A stretch of DNA of 56,009 bases, taken from the NCBI GenBank assembly GCA_004356105.1, contig SMYC01000332.1, positions 1 to 56,009 on the forward strand, read 5' to 3'. This document shows positions 46,022 through 54,547 of the stretch, piece after piece. Numbering within the stretch: position 1 is the stretch's first letter; every line of letters starts with the position of its first letter. This DNA is from Acidobacteriota bacterium. Lineage in GTDB: Bacteria; Acidobacteriota; Vicinamibacteria; Marinacidobacterales; SMYC01. The notes below the pieces were generated by a model. That model was not told the DNA's origin. It ran no database searches and saw only the letters and a list, made by a program, of their open reading frames with translations. The translations under genes and the position numbers were made by a program.

Positions 46022-47557
46022 TCATTCCCGATTCGAGGTCGGACGCAGGTGAGGTCTCTGGAACGGCGCCCCGGGAATGAACTTCCCGGAGCCCGGCTGC
46101 GCAATCACCTGGCCGTTGTCGTAGACGACCTCACCGCGGCGAATCGTCGTCCTGGGAAAGCCGGTGACTTCCCATCCCGCGTAAGTCGAATAGTGCACGT
46201 TGGAAAACTGGTCCTCGTCGCGGATCGTCTTCTTCATAGTCGGGTCCCAGATCACAATGTCGGCGTCCGATCCGACTTCGATCGTGCCCTTGCGTGGGTA
46301 CATGCCAAACAGCTTGGCCGCGTTCGTTGACGTGACCGCGACGAACTGCTCGAGGGTGATGCGCTCCTTCAAAACGCCCTCGGAGAAAAGCATCGGCAGA
46401 TATTCCTGGAGATTGCTGAACCCCATCCGCTTGTCGGCGATCGTCTGCTTTGGATCCAGCTTCGCCTCTTTCGAATAGCCGGTGTGATCGGTGCCGATCG
46501 TATGGATGGTCCCTTTCGCAATACCTTCCCACAGTATGTCTTGGTCCCACTTCTCGCGGAGCGGCGGGCCGCCTAAGTACAGTCCGGCGTCCGGCCGCTG
46601 ATACACCTCCTGTGTCAGGTGCAGGTACATGGGCCGCGTCTCGACGTACACTGGCAGACCGCGGGCCATCGCCTCTTCCGCCACCCTCTGCGCACGTCCG
46701 GATGACATGTGGAGTATGTAGATGGGCGAGCCCGTCGCCTCCGCAATCGCCACCGCCCGCTGAACGGCAACCACCTCTGCGACGACCGGGGCACTTTGGC
46801 CGAAGTTATGAATCGAGCCGCGCCCCTCGGCCATGAGCCTCTCCTGGGCCTCGGCCATGATCGAATAGTCTTCTGCATGCAGCATGCTCAGCACGCCGGC
46901 CGGGCCGGACGCTTTGAAGACTCTGAGCCAGGCCAGAGCGTTGAGGTCGAACGACTCCCGGGCGAGGAAGTCCTCCCCCGTGCTGACAAAGCCTCGACTC
47001 GCCAGCTCGTCCAGCATCTCTCGGGTAAACCGAGCGGGATCGTTCCCGACGGTTACGTGTATGAAAAAGTCGGCCATCGCTGATTTCTCGATCCCGCCGA
47101 TGACCCGGGCGGCATAGGCACTGACGTCCTCATCCGGCTGCACGGAGATGAAATTGGAGATCGTGGTCGCACCGCCGGCGAATGCTGCCGCCGACCCGCT
47201 GACGTAGTCGTCCTGGTTGCCTTGGGGTCGCGGCGGATCCGGCATCTCAGGGTTGAGATGCGTGTGCGTATCGACCGCGCCCGGCAGAAGGAGCATGCCG
47301 CGGGCGTCGATCTCGCGCTCTCCGGCGCTCGGCGCGAGGTCTCGTCCGATTTCGGCGATCGTCTCACCCCGAATCCTGACGTCGGCCTCCATCCGGCCTT
47401 CCGCTGTCACGATCAAGCCGTTGCGAATGATGATGTCCGCCCGCTCTTGCGCCGCGGCGAGGCCCGAAAGCGCGAAGACGATGCCCGTGATACCCGTCAT
47501 ACCGATGACGGGCCGCTTCCATGAACGACCGGTGCGCACTCCATTCGACTCAACCAT
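46022..47557 (-). CDS. exported amidohydrolase (dihydropyrimidinase/hydantoinase type)
   Basis: ATG 47557 (AAGGAG eight bases upstream) is chosen over GTG 47563. A signal peptide ends near AALSGLAAAQ-like residues 25-40. The metal-dependent hydrolase follows: PGAVDTHTHLNPEM, a probable carboxylated Lys in LRVFKASGPAG, His in ILHMSS, IGTDHTGYSKE and the Asp-His dyad region, and STNAAKLFGMYPRKG at the C-terminus as in dihydropyrimidinases. It hydrolyses a cyclic amide; the exact substrate is unknown. Export is unusual for this family, which is normally cytoplasmic. Confidence 0.85.
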   Translation of the reverse strand: MVESNGVRTGRSWKRPVIGMTGITGIVFALSGLAAAQERADIIIRNGLIVTAEGRMEADVRIRGETIAEIGRDLAPSAGEREIDARGMLLLPGAVDTHTHLNPEMPDPPRPQGNQDDYVSGSAAAFAGGATTISNFISVQPDEDVSAYAARVIGGIEKSAMADFFIHVTVGNDPARFTREMLDELASRGFVSTGEDFLARESFDLNALAWLRVFKASGPAGVLSMLHAEDYSIMAEAQERLMAEGRGSIHNFGQSAPVVAEVVAVQRAVAIAEATGSPIYILHMSSGRAQRVAEEAMARGLPVYVETRPMYLHLTQEVYQRPDAGLYLGGPPLREKWDQDILWEGIAKGTIHTIGTDHTGYSKEAKLDPKQTIADKRMGFSNLQEYLPMLFSEGVLKERITLEQFVAVTSTNAAKLFGMYPRKGTIEVGSDADIVIWDPTMKKTIRDEDQFSNVHYSTYAGWEVTGFPRTTIRRGEVVYDNGQVIAQPGSGKFIPGAPFQRPHLRPTSNRE

Positions 47558-47604
47558 CTTCACTGCTCCTTCAACCCGAAAATCGGTGGATGTCAGTCAC
47601 CAGC

Positions 47605-49080
47605 TCAATTTGATTCCGCGATACTGTAGAGATATTGCTCCCCGCGCAAGAACAGCTCGTTACCGGCGATGGCCGCGGAAGCACTGAAGCGGTCCTCGAG
47701 AACGTTGAGTGCTAACGCCTTGGGATTATCCTCGTGGGTGATGACCAGAGTCGCGCCGTCGAGGCCGGTGATGTAAACCCGTCCCGCGGCGCCGACCGGC
47801 GAGGCATAGACGTTGCCGAGGCCGCCGAGCCGGATGGGCCCTGGGCGCTCTTCGCCGGTCGTTGCGTGCAAGCGTGTCAGGATGCCTTGGTAGTGATAGA
47901 TGAAATACAACGCGTCTCCGTAGAGCAAGGGTGACGGCACGTAGGGTGTGCCTCGATGTCGGGTCCAGGCGACCCGGTCGGTTCCGGTAATGTCGCCCTT
48001 GGCACCTTCGAGACGGATGGCCAGTAGGTTCCGCGTGTCGTAACTGCTGCCGGCGTAGACCATACCCTGTGCCGCCACCGGCGAGGCGACGACGTTGGCC
48101 GAAAGGCCGCCGCATTCCCAGATGACCCTACCGCTCGCCAAGTCGTAGCCACGCACCCGGTTCGTGCCGCTCACGATGACCTGGTGTTTACCGCGATGCT
48201 CCACCACGACGGGGGTGGCCCACGACGTGGGCTCGTCGCGCGCGACCTTGAAGCGCTCCCTGCCGGTTCGCTTGTCGAAGGCGAAGAGAAACGACGGGCC
48301 TTCGTGATCCCAGTTGACGATCAAAGTATCGCCGTGGAGGGCGGGCGAGCTGCCCTCGCCGTGCCCGTGCTTGGTATGCATGTCACCCAGATCGGCTTTC
48401 CATAACATCTTGCCGTCCAGATCGAGGGCGTAGAGGCCGTAGGAGCCGAAGAAGGCAAAGAGATGCTCACCGTCCACGACGGGAGAGCTCGAAGCATAGC
48501 TCCCGGTGTAGTGAATGCCTTCGTTCGGAATGGCTTCTCGCACCGTCTTCTGCCAGAGGATCTTGCCGTCCCGGCGGTCGACGGCGAGCACGACGAAGGA
48601 TTCGCGACGCACCACCGGCAGATCGTCATGCGCGCCGGGACGGCGACCGGCGCGGGGTGGCACGGGCTCGCCGGAGGGTACGGCCGCCGTGAGGAAAACC
48701 CGATCGCCCCAGACAACTGGCGCCGAATGCCCGCTGCCTGGAAGCGCGATCTTCCAACGGATGTTCTTCTCCTCGCTCCATTCCACTGGAGGATCGGCGT
48801 GGGGGGCGACGCCGGTGCCCAAAGGCCCTCGCCATTGCGGCCAGTAGTGATCGGCCTCACTAGCGCTGGAAACGGGACTGGCCGGGACATTCCTCGATTG
48901 CAGACCGCGATCGTCGGTGAAGCGAGTGTCCTCTCGAGGAGCGTCGAGCGGGTTCTCAGGGCGCTCTTTCGAGCTGAAGACAGAAGCGTAGCTCACGACG
49001 GCCAGCGTCCCGCCGACGGCCAGGAGACTCCACAAAGTCCGTCTTCGGCTCCGATTCAGCTTGGGGTCGAGAGGACTCAC
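47605..49080 (-). CDS. membrane-anchored PQQ-type beta-propeller protein
   Basis: 491 residues; GTG 49080. An N-terminal basic segment and one hydrophobic helix (about 14-33) anchor or export it. The propeller shows the repeated W-containing blades of outer-membrane BamB-like/PQQ-binding-like proteins: YWPQWRGPLGTGVAP, NIRWKIALPGSGHSAPVVWGD, WATPVVVEHRGKHQVIVSG. The PQQ-contacting residues are not clear, so it may be a structural propeller and not a dehydrogenase. It is a paralogue of 52053-53372, with the same opening WPQWRGP and same SPVGAAGRVYxTG near the end. Confidence 0.87.
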   Translation of the reverse strand: MSPLDPKLNRSRRRTLWSLLAVGGTLAVVSYASVFSSKERPENPLDAPREDTRFTDDRGLQSRNVPASPVSSASEADHYWPQWRGPLGTGVAPHADPPVEWSEEKNIRWKIALPGSGHSAPVVWGDRVFLTAAVPSGEPVPPRAGRRPGAHDDLPVVRRESFVVLAVDRRDGKILWQKTVREAIPNEGIHYTGSYASSSPVVDGEHLFAFFGSYGLYALDLDGKMLWKADLGDMHTKHGHGEGSSPALHGDTLIVNWDHEGPSFLFAFDKRTGRERFKVARDEPTSWATPVVVEHRGKHQVIVSGTNRVRGYDLASGRVIWECGGLSANVVASPVAAQGMVYAGSSYDTRNLLAIRLEGAKGDITGTDRVAWTRHRGTPYVPSPLLYGDALYFIYHYQGILTRLHATTGEERPGPIRLGGLGNVYASPVGAAGRVYITGLDGATLVITHEDNPKALALNVLEDRFSASAAIAGNELFLRGEQYLYSIAESN

Positions 49081-49543
49081 AGCTTACTCGTCGGCGTGCT
49101 GGCGGCTCTACTTTCCGTATCTGCTGGTCGAATAGTTCGGGATCGGAAGTCGGGAGCTTGCAGACACACTTCTCGACTTTCTTCTGTTCATGATACATGA
49201 GCGCGTCGACGCCGCGCTCGAGTTAGCTGGGCAGGCGCCTTAAGTAGATGAATGGGAGAATTGCTGTGCGGATCGGTCCAAGTGGGGCTCAGTAATGCAC
49301 CCGTGCAATCGTTAGATCAAACAAGGTCTGAACGTCGTGGGCCAACAGATAACGCCGTCCGGGGTACTTTGAGGCTTCGGAGCAATCGGCGCGACTACTC
49401 GATTGCCGCAGAGCAGCATTTGTGGCCAGTGCGTGAAGCCTAGCCCATACGTCTGTCGGGAGCGCTCTTGCCTGTCGACCTCGATGTCGTTCGCCATCGA
49501 CCGAAGCCCCGCGCGGCCTCGTAGTTCCCAACGTGCGTCGTCA
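49081..49543. other. gene-poor stretch, no feature recognised
   Basis: Only short ORFs without family character occur (for example 49289-49531 on the - strand). It separates a propeller gene from the duplicated 5' piece that follows. Confidence 0.4.
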
Positions 49544-49644
49544 GGGCGGCGTTTCCACAGGGTCGCTGCACGCCACAAACGTAGCAAAGCGAAACTCCAG
49601 AAGTTCCCGAACGCGATTCGTCGTTTCATGGACTCGTATCTTAG
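49544..49644 (-). pseudogene. duplicated 5' end of the TolB-like lipoprotein gene
   Basis: Nearly identical to 51758-51859, which holds the ribosome-binding region, start and signal peptide of the TolB-like gene: both read MKRRIAFGNFW and a lipobox. The copy lacks one base in the CTAATGTTC segment, which shifts the frame inside the signal peptide, and the homology stops after the first 28 or so codons. It is a broken 101-bp duplicate in the same orientation, about 2.2 kb away. Confidence 0.85.
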
Positions 49645-49750
49645 TTGTTATTGTTCCGGGGCAACCAAAGGCTCAGATTCTGTGGTGACGGAGTCGGGCT
49701 CTGTGCTTCGAAAAGAGGTGCACGTTAGGAAAGTCGCTCGTCGGCAAATG

Positions 49751-50026
49751 CTACATGTCCTTCCGGAGGGCGCAAAACTTCACGATGTTGCTCTTGTGTA
49801 GAAACGTCGGGAGCGAGGTCAACTGCGTGCGCATCGAAGCTGATACTAGAACGGGTAAGCGCGCCCTCCAGAAATCGTCGAGGATCTGTTCCAAAGCTTG
49901 CCGGCAAAGATGTGCGGCGGCGCGCGGCCAGATGCCGTAGGAGCTTCTGTCAGCACGGGAAAGGAGGTTCCGCGCGGCATCGAGAAGATCTTACGGCGTG
50001 TAGTCGTTGACTGTGATGGTAGTCAT
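49751..50026 (-). pseudogene. helical (HEPN-like) protein gene with in-frame stop
   Basis: ATG 50026 overlaps the stop of the upstream gene as ATGA. The frame reads MTTITVNDYTP, then TAA at 49993-49991, then DLLDAARNLLSRADRSSYG, WPRAAAHLCRQALEQILDDFW and further helices before TAG 49751. Continuous coding character on both sides of the TAA suggests a single point mutation. The all-helical pattern resembles small HEPN-like proteins seen in actinobacteria; this is recalled similarity. The last part drifts, so the C-terminus may be missing too. Confidence 0.55.
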
Positions 50027-50560
50027 GTCAGTGCCTGGATACCTTTGGTGATCGTCTCTACGTTTCTGACGAACTTGAGTGGATTGTCGACCATGAGGCC
50101 CTTGTGGGATGCCTCGTTGCATTCTTTGACGACATCCGTGCCCCACGGCCCGAAGCGGTTGTTCAGGCTCGAGTAAACATCTCCGGTGCGCTCTGGGTCG
50201 TCATGGAGTGCGAGAGCTAGGCGTGGGACGAGTTTCGTGTGGGTACGTTGCGTCCCACGTCGGCACCAGTTTTTGTGCGTACATGGCGTCGGGCTCGATA
50301 TCGATCGGCTGAAGGACCTCGAAGTCCTTCTTGCGCGTCGACCGGACGATGACGTGCTCGACGCCCGCGGTGCCGACCATCCCTCGCTGGGAGACCTCGT
50401 TTGGCCTGTCGGGATTCGCGTAGACTCTGAGGATTCCTTCGAGCATTTCGGGTGCGACGTCCTCCCGCGTGAACGTCTGATATTTCTTCGCCTTCCACGA
50501 CGCGTTTTGAGCGATCCAGCTGAAGGGCGTGTAGACATCCAGACCGAAGCCAGTCGTTGC
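50023..50560 (-). pseudogene. unidentified gene, frameshifted and N-terminally truncated
   Basis: Coding character is strong in two frames that meet near 50240. First frame: DVYTPFSWIAQNASWKAKKY, REDVAPEMLEGILRVYANPD, GMVGTAGVEHVIVRSTRKKD. Second frame: KLVPRLALALHDDPERTGDV, YSSLNNRFGPWGTDVVKECN and the end ETITKGIQALT. One indel near the CACACGAAA sequence joins them. No start is visible, and the upstream side abuts a WYL fragment in a different frame. Family not recognised. Its stop overlaps the start of the HEPN-like gene, so the two were an operon. Confidence 0.55.
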
Positions 50561-50570
50561 CTGTTGGTTT

Positions 50571-50797
50571 CCCGATGACGTAGAGGCCGGTGCGGAAATA
50601 GCACAGGCGGTAGGGTGCGACGCGGCGGAGAGTGGTTTCGCGGCGCGCGAAGGAGCGATACTCGATGTCGAGGCATCGGCTTGCGCTTTGGGCTTGGGTG
50701 ACGATCTCGACGAGCTCCTTGTGGCGCTTGTAGTTCTTGAAGGGGCCGGTTCGTGTGACGAAGGTTTCGTCACTGGACAGCGGTGGGTGTAGAGGTA
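50571..50797 (-). pseudogene. WYL-domain transcription regulator remnant
   Basis: An open frame with no start codon reads FKNYKRHKELVEIVTQAQ, then CLDIEYRSFARRETTLRRV and APYRLCYFRTGLYVIG, the core of a WYL sensor domain (RxYxx...RRVxPY.L....LYVIG). The N-terminal HTH and the C-terminal WCX part are absent; right after VIG the frame loses family character. Confidence 0.55.
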
Positions 50798-50905
50798 ACT
50801 GTGGGGCGGTTTGGCTCGGGCGGTCGTCAGGGGCCGGGAGTTAAGGCTGCGCTAGCTCGTGGCAAAGCACTTCTTCGAGCAGGGCGCGGTTTCTTCAGCA
50901 CCCTG

Positions 50906-51844
50906 CTAATGGACGACGAGCCAGCGCGGGTTGCTGTTGCCGGCCCCGTCGGAGGTCAGGCGCGTCGGCTGGGAGCCGTCGGGGCGAACCACGTAGATCT
51001 CCGGGGCCCCATCTCTCTCCGACCGGAACACGATCCAATCGCCGTCCGGAGACCAGGCAGGCGCGAGATCGGGTGCTTCGTCTTCGGTCACGCTCGTTAC
51101 GTTTCCACCATCCGCGTCCATCACATAGATCTCGGGGTTGCCGTCGCGGTCCGAGCTGAACGTGAGCCGCCGGCCGTCGGGAGACCACGAGGGGTAACGG
51201 TCATCGGCGGGGTCGTCGGTCAATCGGGTGATGTTTCCCCCGTCACCGTCCATGACGTAGATGTCCATGTTCTCGCTCTCCGGGTTGTCGCGGTTCGAGT
51301 AGAACGCGATCCGATCGTCGACGGGAGAGAAGAAAGGATGACTGTCCACCGCCTCGTTTTCGGTGAGGCGCGTTTGGTTAGAGCCGTCGGCGCCCATCAC
51401 GTATATCTCGAGGTTGCCGTCCCGTTCGGAGTCGAAAGCGATGCGCGCGCCATCGGCGGAGAACGAGGGATCGATGTTGCTCGAATCGTGCGCGGTCAGG
51501 TTCACTTGCTCGCTCCCGTCCGCGTTCATGACGAACACGTCGGGGCTCCCGTCGCGGTCCGAGCGAAAAGCGATCTTCGATCCGTCAGGCGATCCGGTGG
51601 GATGGCGATCGTTGTAGCCCTTTGCGCCGTTTCCCGTGAGGTTGACGGGGTCGGACCCATCCGAGCCCATTCGCCAAACGTCGACGGCGCCGCCGCGCTC
51701 GGACTGAAAAATGATAGCGTGGGGCGAGACGTCCCGAGACGGTTCCGTGGTTTCTTCGGGCGGCGTTTCCACAGGGGCGCTGCACGCCACGAACATTAGT
51801 AAAGCGAGACTCCAGAAGTTCCCGAACGCGATTCGTCGTTTCAT
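50906..51844 (-). CDS. TolB-like (PD40) beta-propeller lipoprotein
   Basis: 312 residues from ATG 51844; the start at 51979 would add 45 residues with no signal character. A lipoprotein signal (FWSLALLMFVAC) is followed by a Pro/Glu/Thr spacer and six WD40-like blades each containing a DG-x-x-I-A-F-x-S-x-R-D-G-like core: FRSDRDGSPDVFVMNADGS, FDSERDGNLEIYVMGADGS, FSSDRDGNPEIYVMDADGG. Such proteins bind other periplasmic proteins; no Pal or TolA neighbours are present. Its 5' 100 bp is duplicated at 49544-49644. Confidence 0.88.
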   Translation of the reverse strand: MKRRIAFGNFWSLALLMFVACSAPVETPPEETTEPSRDVSPHAIIFQSERGGAVDVWRMGSDGSDPVNLTGNGAKGYNDRHPTGSPDGSKIAFRSDRDGSPDVFVMNADGSEQVNLTAHDSSNIDPSFSADGARIAFDSERDGNLEIYVMGADGSNQTRLTENEAVDSHPFFSPVDDRIAFYSNRDNPESENMDIYVMDGDGGNITRLTDDPADDRYPSWSPDGRRLTFSSDRDGNPEIYVMDADGGNVTSVTEDEAPDLAPAWSPDGDWIVFRSERDGAPEIYVVRPDGSQPTRLTSDGAGNSNPRWLVVH

Positions 51845-52052
51845 AGACTCGTATCTTAGGACCAAAGGATTGGAATGCCAAACGTTCGGTGACTTTTCCA
51901 GCCTCCGAGACTGCGATCCTGTAGAATAGTTGGGTTGCCGCGCTCGATGGCTACGTTGCAAAGAAAGAGAGAGTGGCACTGGATGGACTTCGCTGTCGCC
52001 GTAACGCAGCGAGCGTACTCACAAATTGACCTTTTTGTATGGGGTGCTCCGA

Positions 52053-53372
52053 ATGAGCTCGAAAGCCGTTACCGGCCTTTTTCTCTCGGTTGTTCTCGTT
52101 GCGAACGCCCGAGCCTCCAATGATGCGGAACGGTTCTGGCCACAGTGGCGAGGCCCCACGGCCAACGGCGTCTCGCCCTCCGGGAACCCGCCTACCGAAT
52201 GGAGCGAGACGAAAAACGTTCACTGGAAGATTGCGTTGCCAGGTGCCGGCTCGAGCACTCCCGTGCTGTGGGGTAACCGTCTCTATTTAACGACCGCCGT
52301 CCCTTTCGGCGCGAGGCAGACATCGACTGCCCAACGCCAGCCGCGGCGTTGGGGGCCACCACCCAATCCGGACGCCTCGCGCCGCCACCGTTTCCTGGTA
52401 TTGGCGATCGACCGCTCGACGGGAGAAACGGTTTGGGAGACTACGGTTCGCGAGGAGCTTCCTCACGCAGGGACCCATGAGTTTGGTAACTTCGCGACGG
52501 CCTCGGCGATGACCGACGGCGAGCACGTGTGGGCATTTTTCGGATCGCGCGGCCTCTTCTGTCTCGATATGGAAGGGCGCGTTCTGTGGGAAAAGGACTT
52601 CGGCGACATGCGAACCCACATGAGCTTCGGCGAGGGCGCCTCTCCGGTCCTACATGACGAATTCATCGTCGTGCCTTGGGACCACAACGGTGAGTCCTTC
52701 GTCGCCGCGTTGAGAAAGATCACCGGTGAGCAAGTGTGGAAGGCGGAGCGAGACGAGGTAACGTCCTGGGCGACACCGCGGGTCGTGGAATATGACGGGG
52801 TGGCGCAAGTGATCACCAACGCCAGCAACCGCGTGCGGAGCTACAACTTGGCAACGGGCAAGCTCCTGTGGGAGTCGAGCGGTATGACGCGCAACGTCAT
52901 TCCTACGCCCGTCGAAGCCGACGGAATCGTCTACGTCATGAGCGGTTTTCGGGGCAACGCGCTCCAGGCGATCCGGCTCGAAGGCGCACGCGGTGATATC
53001 ACCGGCTCCGATGCCATCCTCTGGGAAATGGATCGCGATACGCCGTACACGGCTTCACCGCTGCTCTACGACGGTACGCTGTATTTCATGAAACGCAACT
53101 CGCACATCCTATCGGTAGTCGATGCCGCGAGCGGCAAGCGTCATTATCAGGAGCGACTCGAATCCTTGAACGACGTCTTCGCTTCTCCGGTCGGCGCCGC
53201 TGGCCGTGTTTATGTCACCGGCCGTCAGGGAACGACCGTCGTGTTGGAAGGCGGTTCCGAGTACAAGGTCCTTGCAACCAATTCGTTGGACGACGACTTC
53301 GATGCTTCGATGGTGGTTGTCGATGGCGAGATTTACCTTCGCGGCAAGAATCTCTATCGCATCTCGGAATGA
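52053..53372 (+). CDS. exported PQQ-type beta-propeller protein
   Basis: 439 residues from ATG 52053; a clear signal peptide (SSKAVTGLFLSVVLVANARA). The propeller begins FWPQWRGPTANGVSPSGNPP and ends near SPVGAAGRVYVTGRQG, in step with the paralogue at 47605-49080. Family role: periplasmic protein or cofactor binding; a dehydrogenase role is not shown. Divergent from the TolB-like gene. Confidence 0.88.
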   Translation: MSSKAVTGLFLSVVLVANARASNDAERFWPQWRGPTANGVSPSGNPPTEWSETKNVHWKIALPGAGSSTPVLWGNRLYLTTAVPFGARQTSTAQRQPRRWGPPPNPDASRRHRFLVLAIDRSTGETVWETTVREELPHAGTHEFGNFATASAMTDGEHVWAFFGSRGLFCLDMEGRVLWEKDFGDMRTHMSFGEGASPVLHDEFIVVPWDHNGESFVAALRKITGEQVWKAERDEVTSWATPRVVEYDGVAQVITNASNRVRSYNLATGKLLWESSGMTRNVIPTPVEADGIVYVMSGFRGNALQAIRLEGARGDITGSDAILWEMDRDTPYTASPLLYDGTLYFMKRNSHILSVVDAASGKRHYQERLESLNDVFASPVGAAGRVYVTGRQGTTVVLEGGSEYKVLATNSLDDDFDASMVVVDGEIYLRGKNLYRISE

Positions 53373-53452
53373 GCCTCTCGGCGCTCGCGATTCTCGCCGC
53401 TGTTACCGACCACTTAGCGAGCCACACCACGTAACCCACTCAGGAGAAAGTC

Positions 53453-54328
53453 ATGTGTGATGAACTGACCGCGAAAGACGCCGAGGAATATTTGCGCCGC
53501 AATGCAATCACGCGCCGGGAGTTTAGTAAACGAGGCGCCGGCGCGGCGCTGGCGATGATGCTGCCGCCGGTCGCGAACGCGCTGGACCTGGTCGAGCAGG
53601 AAGTCATGGTTGAAACACCGGACGGCATGGCCGACTGCTACTTTGTGCACCCTGCGAGCGGATCACACGCCGCGGTCATCGTCTGGCCTGACATTGTCAG
53701 CATACGCCCGGCGTTTCGCGCCATGGGCAAGCGTTTGGCGGAGTCGGGATATTCGGTTCTGGTCGTCAATCCGTACTATCGAACGGTCAAGGGTGCCGTG
53801 GTCCCCGAGGGCAAGACGTTTCGCGATCCGGGGATTCGTGACCTGTTGATGCCGCATGCCCAGACATTGTCGCCGGAAACTTGCGTCCGCGATGGGCGCG
53901 CGTTCGTCGAATATCTCGATAAGCAGCCATCCGTCGACACCAATCGCAAGATCGGTACGACAGGTTATTGCATGACGGGTTCTTACACGATGCGGCTGGC
54001 TGCGGCGATTCCTGATCGCATTGGCGCGGGCGGATCCTTCCACGGCGGTGGCCTGGCGACGGACGAGGAAGACAGCCCGCATTTGCTGGCTTCGAAGATG
54101 AAAGCCGGGTTTTTGATCGCAATTGCTGCGAACGACGACGAACGCGATCCTAAAGCCAAAGTGCTTTTGCGCGAAGCTTTTGATGCTAACGGCATATCAG
54201 CGGAGATCGAAGTCTACGAAGATACGCTTCACGGTTGGTGTCCACCGGACTCAGCGGTTTATCACGAGGCACAGGCAGAGCGCGCCTGGAGCAGATTACT
54301 GGCTTTGTTTGAGCGCGAGTTGTCGTAG
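53453..54328 (+). CDS. Tat-exported dienelactone hydrolase-family protein
   Basis: 291 residues from ATG 53453 (CAGGAG upstream). The N-terminus has TRREFSKRGAGAALAMML, a twin-arginine signal. The alpha/beta hydrolase has the DLH-type nucleophile elbow GYCMTG with Cys173 and a catalytic His in DTLHGW near 254; the acidic residue lies between. DLH enzymes open lactone rings in chloroaromatic breakdown; many homologues have other ester or carboxylate substrates. Base and codon use are not obviously foreign. Confidence 0.87.
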   Translation: MCDELTAKDAEEYLRRNAITRREFSKRGAGAALAMMLPPVANALDLVEQEVMVETPDGMADCYFVHPASGSHAAVIVWPDIVSIRPAFRAMGKRLAESGYSVLVVNPYYRTVKGAVVPEGKTFRDPGIRDLLMPHAQTLSPETCVRDGRAFVEYLDKQPSVDTNRKIGTTGYCMTGSYTMRLAAAIPDRIGAGGSFHGGGLATDEEDSPHLLASKMKAGFLIAIAANDDERDPKAKVLLREAFDANGISAEIEVYEDTLHGWCPPDSAVYHEAQAERAWSRLLALFERELS

Positions 54329-54472
54329 GGGTTGACAGCGATTTCCCCGCGTGCCATAGATACACTGTCGTGTTGAACTACAAGAACTGCGCGTGTTGTT
54401 GCCCCGGGGAGACCTCCGGGGGTTTCGCAATGCTCTAAGTCCGTCATCGACACGAGCCATTTTTCAGCGAAG

Positions 54473-54506
54473 GCCCGGAAGGCATATCCGCTTTCCGGGC
54501 TTTTTT
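54473..54506 (+). terminator. rho-independent terminator
   Basis: An 11-bp stem GCCCGGAAGGC / GCTTTCCGGGC (one wobble pair) with the six-base loop ATATCC is followed by six T. It lies 145 bp after the hydrolase gene and 41 bp before the TlpA-like start. A second hairpin, CCCCGG-N8-CCGGGG, is upstream near 54401-54420. The unit may end the hydrolase transcript or act as a leader attenuator. Confidence 0.85.
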
Positions 54507-54547
54507 CGTTTGGTCTCTACATGGAATCCGTCACAAGGGAGAATGTC

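Noticed and set aside
50201..50773. 190-codon intact gene in the decayed zone
   Set aside because: Its first 80 codons are a shadow of a WYL frame (Ser/Pro/Ala-rich), and its last codons follow a frameshift; only the middle has coding character.
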